Of a DNA stretch of 35,239 nt, positions 32,419-35,239 are shown piece after piece. The notes under the pieces are model-generated. The model saw nothing but the letters and a program-made list of their open reading frames with translations, was not told where the DNA came from and did not search any database. Every line of letters begins with the position of its first letter. Within the stretch, counting starts at the first letter, position 1. This DNA is from Alphaproteobacteria bacterium (lineage in GTDB: Bacteria; Pseudomonadota; Alphaproteobacteria; GCA-2746255), in contig JAJFGH010000181.1 in assembly GCA_021776275.1 (NCBI GenBank), forward strand, positions 1 to 35,239. The letters are read 5' to 3'. Made by a program: the position numbers and the translations under genes.

Positions 32419-33177
32419 CTACATCGTCGTGTAGCCGCCATCGACGACGATCTCGGCGCCGTTCACATAGGAAGATTCGTCCGAGGCCAGGAACAGGATG
32501 GCGTTCGCCACCTCTTCGGGCTTGCCGGCGCGGCCGAGAATGGTGGGGCCGAGAACCATCTCGTTCAGCTCTGCGCTTTCCGTGATGTCGGACGTCATCG
32601 GCGTCGCGATCAGGCCCGGATGGATGGAATTCGCGCGGATATCGTAGGCCGCATATTCGGCGGCGACGGATTTCGTCAGGATCCGCACGGCGCCCTTCGA
32701 GGCCTGGTATGCCAGGGCAACGCCGCCCGGCGCGCCAATCAGCCCATAGATCGACGAAATGTTGACGATCGACCCGCCGCCCGCCTTTTGCATGGCCGGC
32801 AGGATATGCTTGCAGCCCAGGAACACGCCCTTCACGTTGATGTTCATGACCCGGTCGAATTCGTCGACGCTTGTGTCCTTGCAGTTTTTCAAAACCAGGA
32901 TGCCGGCATTGTTGACGAGCACGTCCACCTTGCCAAATTCGCCGATCGCTTTGTCGACGACGGCTTTCCACTCGCTTTCCTTGGAGACGTCGTGCTTAAG
33001 AAAGGTGGCTTCGCCGCCCGCCTGTTTGATTCCTTCGACGACGGCTTTGCCTTCCTTTTCTTTAACGTCCGTGACGACAACTTTGGCACCTTCTTTCGCA
33101 AGGAGTTGGCTATGCGCCTTCCCCATTCCCAAGGCGCCGCCGGTGACGAGTGCAACTTTTCCTTCCATGCGTCCCAT
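32419..33177 (-). CDS. SDR family oxidoreductase
   Basis: A 252-residue classical short-chain dehydrogenase. It has the cofactor motif TGGALGMG (12-19), Asp37 after strand 2 (VVVTDVKE) favouring NAD(H), the LVNNAG stretch (87-92), NISSIYG with the catalytic serine (about 142), and YQASK (Tyr157, Lys161). The end, ADEIVVDGG-type (GAEIVVDGGYTTM), is the family finish. The substrate cannot be told from sequence; the group includes hydroxysteroid, cyclic alcohol and acetoacetyl-CoA reductases. It is head to head with a paralogue across 230 bases, and shares long stretches of identical DNA with it. GGGAGGA is its ribosome site. Confidence 0.92.
   Translation of the reverse strand: MGRMEGKVALVTGGALGMGKAHSQLLAKEGAKVVVTDVKEKEGKAVVEGIKQAGGEATFLKHDVSKESEWKAVVDKAIGEFGKVDVLVNNAGILVLKNCKDTSVDEFDRVMNINVKGVFLGCKHILPAMQKAGGGSIVNISSIYGLIGAPGGVALAYQASKGAVRILTKSVAAEYAAYDIRANSIHPGLIATPMTSDITESAELNEMVLGPTILGRAGKPEEVANAILFLASDESSYVNGAEIVVDGGYTTM
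33050..33102. repeat. 53-bp inverted repeat copy in the first SDR gene
   Basis: This segment (minus-strand reading begins CTTGCGAAAGAAGGTGCC) is the exact reverse complement of 33483-33535 in the second SDR gene. It codes for residues around the NAD-binding strand 2 (LAKEGAKVVVTDVKEKEG). Identity extends to all third-codon positions, which is more than the protein requires. Confidence 0.9.
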
Positions 33178-33338
33178 AAGGTTTCCTCCCTGAAGGTTTC
33201 GTTTACAGGCTTTTTCCTGAACGCCCCGAGAGGGTCGTGGCCTGCCTATAAGGAGTCAAGGAAGGAAAGGTAAGTCGCGGATTTTGAAACCGGAATCATG
33301 GACTTCCGCCGCGCGGCCCTTGGGCGCGGCGCGCTGAT

Positions 33339-33367
33339 TTTTCAGGCCGCGAGAGGGGTGGTATAGT
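33339..33367 (+). promoter_or_regulatory. Putative promoter of the second SDR gene
   Basis: TTTTCA (33339-33344) and TATAGT (33362-33367) are 17 bases apart, 41 bases before ATG 33408. Match to consensus is 4/6 and 5/6. The region between has a GC-rich stretch and was read by eye only. Confidence 0.35.
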
Positions 33368-33407
33368 TCCGACCGGGGAAAATTATAAAAATTACGGGAG
33401 GAATGGC

Positions 33408-34178
33408 ATGGGTCGCGTTTCAGGAAAAATTGCGCTCGTCACCGGCGGTGCGCTTGGCCTTGGCGAAGCAATGAGCCTGCTTCTTGCGAAAGAAGGTGCC
33501 AAAGTTGTCGTCACGGACGTTAAAGAAAAGGAAGGTCAGGCAACCGCCGACGCCATCAAGCAGGCGGGCGGCGAAGCCATCTTTCTTAAGCACGACGTCG
33601 TTAACGAAAGCGAATGGAAGACCGTCATCGCGGAGACGGAAAAGGCGTTCGGCGGCCTTGATATTCTCGTCAACAATGCCGGCGTCGTCGTGATGAAGAG
33701 CGTCGAAGACACGACCTTGGAAGATTGGCGATGGCTGCACTCGATCAATCTCGACGCGGTTTTCCTGGGCACGAAATACGGCATCGAATCGATGAAGAAA
33801 TCGGGAGGCGGGTCGATCATCAACATTTCTTCGATCGAAGGCATCATCGCCGACCCGAATCTTTTTGCATACAATTCCAGCAAGGCGGGCGTGCGCTTGC
33901 TGACAAAGTCGGCAGCGCTGCATTGCGCGAAATCGGGTTACGGCATTCGCATCAACTCGGTGCATCCGGGTTACACTTGGACGCCGATGGTCGAGCAGGC
34001 GATCGATGAACTTGGCGGCACGAAAGAGGTGATCGATCAGGTCAAATCCCTGCACCCGATCGGACGCTATGGCCAGCCGATCGACATTGCCAATGGCGTG
34101 CTGTTCCTGGCATCGGAAGAATCCAGCTTCATGACCGGCTCGGAATTGGTCATCGATGGGGGCTACACAGCCCAATAA
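33408..34178 (+). CDS. SDR family oxidoreductase (paralogue)
   Basis: A 256-residue classical SDR: TGGALGLG (12-19), Asp37 for NAD(H), LVNNAG (87-92), NISSIEG (catalytic serine about 142) and YNSSK (Tyr155, Lys159), ending SELVIDGGYTAQ. 57 of the first 73 residues match the divergent SDR by my count, while the later parts differ much more, including the substrate loop (SVHPGYTWTPMVEQAIDEL). GGGAGGA lies 6 bases before ATG 33408. The pair may act on related substrates in opposite steps, but nothing in the sequence shows this. Confidence 0.92.
   Translation: MGRVSGKIALVTGGALGLGEAMSLLLAKEGAKVVVTDVKEKEGQATADAIKQAGGEAIFLKHDVVNESEWKTVIAETEKAFGGLDILVNNAGVVVMKSVEDTTLEDWRWLHSINLDAVFLGTKYGIESMKKSGGGSIINISSIEGIIADPNLFAYNSSKAGVRLLTKSAALHCAKSGYGIRINSVHPGYTWTPMVEQAIDELGGTKEVIDQVKSLHPIGRYGQPIDIANGVLFLASEESSFMTGSELVIDGGYTAQ
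33483..33535. repeat. 53-bp inverted repeat copy in the second SDR gene
   Basis: This is the exact partner of 33050-33102. Further along, another nearly identical stretch (coding for IKQAGGEA-FLKHDV) is shared with only about two base differences in 45, so the conserved block continues beyond the exact 53 bases. Confidence 0.9.
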
Positions 34179-34200
34179 ATGGCGTAAATCTTGCGATTCG

Positions 34201-34223
34201 CCCCTTGATTCACCCCTTGATTC
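34201..34223. repeat. 11-bp tandem direct repeat
   Basis: CCCCTTGATTC occurs at 34201-34211 and 34213-34223, one base apart, between the SDR gene and the Bax-inhibitor-1 gene. It may be slippage or a regulator half-site pair. Confidence 0.35.
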
Positions 34224-34294
34224 GCGGCGGGTTCGTGCCAATATGCAGGCATCGGGCCGGGTCCGGTGAAGAATAAAGCATAAAGGATAAACAG

Positions 34295-35008
34295 ATGGCT
34301 TTGCAGGAACAGCAGCGCATGCAGGCGGGCGCCGCCACGACCGCTGCGATCGATGAGGGGCTTCGGCGCCACATGATCCGCGTTTACAATTACATGACAG
34401 GCGGGTTGGCGCTGACCGGTCTGGTGGCTTATGTGATCGCGCACACACCGGCTTTCTTCAACGCCATCTTCGGCACGCCGTTGATGTGGGTCGTTATGCT
34501 TGCGCCGCTTGGCTTTGTCTTTGCGCTTAGCTTCGGCATCGAGCGTTTTAAATACAGCACGGCCCAGCTTCTTTTCTGGGCGTTCGCGGGCATCATGGGC
34601 ATGTCGATTGCGTCCATCTTCGTCATCTATACCGGTGAGAGCATCGCGCGCGTTTTCTTCATCTCCGCCGCCACCTTCGCTGGCATGAGTCTTTACGGCT
34701 ATACGACCAAGCGGGATTTGACCCGCTTTGGCTCGTTCCTGATGATGGGGCTGATCGGCATCATTATCGCCTCGATCGTGAATATGTTCGTTCAAAGTTC
34801 GATGCTGCATTTCGCGGTTTCGGTCATCGGCGTGCTTATCTTCGTCGGGCTGACCGCTCATGACACGCAGCGGATTAAATGGATGTACGACCAGGCCGAT
34901 GGCGCCACCGTGGCCGGCAAAAAGGCGCTGATGGGCGCGCTTAGCCTCTATCTCGATTTCATCAATCTCTTCTTGCTGCTGCTGCGTCTCTTCGGCGAAC
35001 GCCGCTAG
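34295..35008 (+). CDS. Bax inhibitor-1 / YccA family membrane protein
   Basis: A 237-residue inner-membrane protein with about seven hydrophobic helices. It has the BI-1 pattern: YNYMTGGLALTGLVAYVI at the N-terminus, PLMWVVMLAPLGFVFALSFG, LFWAFAGIMGMSIASIF, FFISAATFAGMSLYGYTTKRDLTRFGSFLMMGLIG, and the end LYLDFINLFLLLLRLFGERR with the conserved Asp. Members such as YccA and YetJ act in FtsH control or as pH-sensitive calcium leak channels. AAAGGATAA before ATG 34295 is a good ribosome site. It stands alone between the SDR gene and queC. Confidence 0.92.
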   Translation: MALQEQQRMQAGAATTAAIDEGLRRHMIRVYNYMTGGLALTGLVAYVIAHTPAFFNAIFGTPLMWVVMLAPLGFVFALSFGIERFKYSTAQLLFWAFAGIMGMSIASIFVIYTGESIARVFFISAATFAGMSLYGYTTKRDLTRFGSFLMMGLIGIIIASIVNMFVQSSMLHFAVSVIGVLIFVGLTAHDTQRIKWMYDQADGATVAGKKALMGALSLYLDFINLFLLLLRLFGERR

Positions 35009-35141
35009 CGGGCACATTGCCCATGCAATCGCGCCCGGGGTCTTTCGGCCTCGGCCGCGATCCGATTGTGCCGGTGCCGTCCGGAAGGGAAATGTGCTAT
35101 TTCGGATACGGCGCGAAGCTTTCAATTTGGCAAGAACCACC

Positions 35142-35239
35142 ATGAAAACGCAGCCCAAGGCGGTCGTTTTGTTGAGCGGCGGGGTCGATTCGGCGACGGC
35201 GACGGCGCTGGCATTGGCGGACGGTTTCGCGGTCCATGC
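35142..35239 (+). CDS. queC: 7-cyano-7-deazaguanine synthase QueC, 5' end
   Basis: Only the first 32 codons are in the window; the gene runs off the end. The N-terminus reads MKTQPKAVVLLSGGVDSATATALAL in parts, with the PP-loop ATP-pyrophosphatase motif SGGVDSAT. QueC makes the queuosine precursor preQ0. The short AVVLLSGG-VDSAT start favours QueC, but other PP-loop enzymes such as GuaA or a thiouridine synthase cannot be fully excluded. The 133 bases upstream show no clear preQ1 riboswitch. Confidence 0.75.
   Translation, partial: MKTQPKAVVLLSGGVDSATATALALADGFAVH

Noticed and set aside
35009-35141. preQ1 riboswitch before queC
   Set aside because: No conserved small pseudoknot pattern with an A-rich tail could be made out.

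Overview
The window is GC-rich, densely coded bacterial chromosome, most probably from an alphaproteobacterium near Rhodospirillales. The inference rests on gene content and order: mtaB next to a short ftsY, a DUF2336 protein, a PleC/PdhS-like PAS histidine kinase, carD beside fdxA, and a tkt-pgk pair. No integrase, transposase, phage gene or CRISPR array was seen, and no gene-free gap exceeds 300 bp.

Layout. 1-1971: 3' end of mtaB, ftsY, and a small unknown gene on the other strand. 2033-6712: a secreted PQQ-type sugar dehydrogenase-like protein (minus), then a DUF2336 protein and a cytoplasmic PAS histidine kinase (plus). 6709-9940: tkt and pgk (minus), with the pgk stop overlapping the kinase stop. 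10189-20071: a surface-glycan cluster with a flippase-like membrane protein, a methyltransferase-glycosyltransferase fusion, two more methyltransferases, a MurJ-like exporter, two GT4 glycosyltransferases and an asparagine-synthase-type amidotransferase. 20081-24113: SixA-like phosphatase, two small envelope proteins, tRNA-Arg(CCT), a PagL-like lipid A deacylase, a three-copy palindromic repeat, proline iminopeptidase, and a secreted nuclease-fold protein lacking key catalytic residues. 24160-27796: CarD with a histone-H1-like tail, FdxA ferredoxin, a TerB-like protein and gamma-glutamyltransferase. 27902-30705: a small ion channel with an atypical filter, panB-panC (pantothenate synthesis), and a gpt-like phosphoribosyltransferase. 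30735-35239: a strong hairpin terminator, a lipoprotein with an OmpA-like end, tRNA-Arg(ACG), a head-to-head pair of paralogous SDR dehydrogenases sharing near-identical DNA, a Bax-inhibitor-1 membrane protein, and the start of queC.

Most genes are housekeeping. The accessory part is the glycan cluster: its methyltransferases, glycosyltransferases, amidotransferase and two flippase-type proteins together suggest a methylated and perhaps amidated surface glycan. The observations most worth following up are the repeat-expanded H1-like tail of CarD, the methyltransferase-glycosyltransferase fusion, the nuclease-fold protein with substituted active-site residues, the non-canonical channel filter, the SDR pair with a conversion-like block, and the tiny coupled ORFs inside the glycan cluster.
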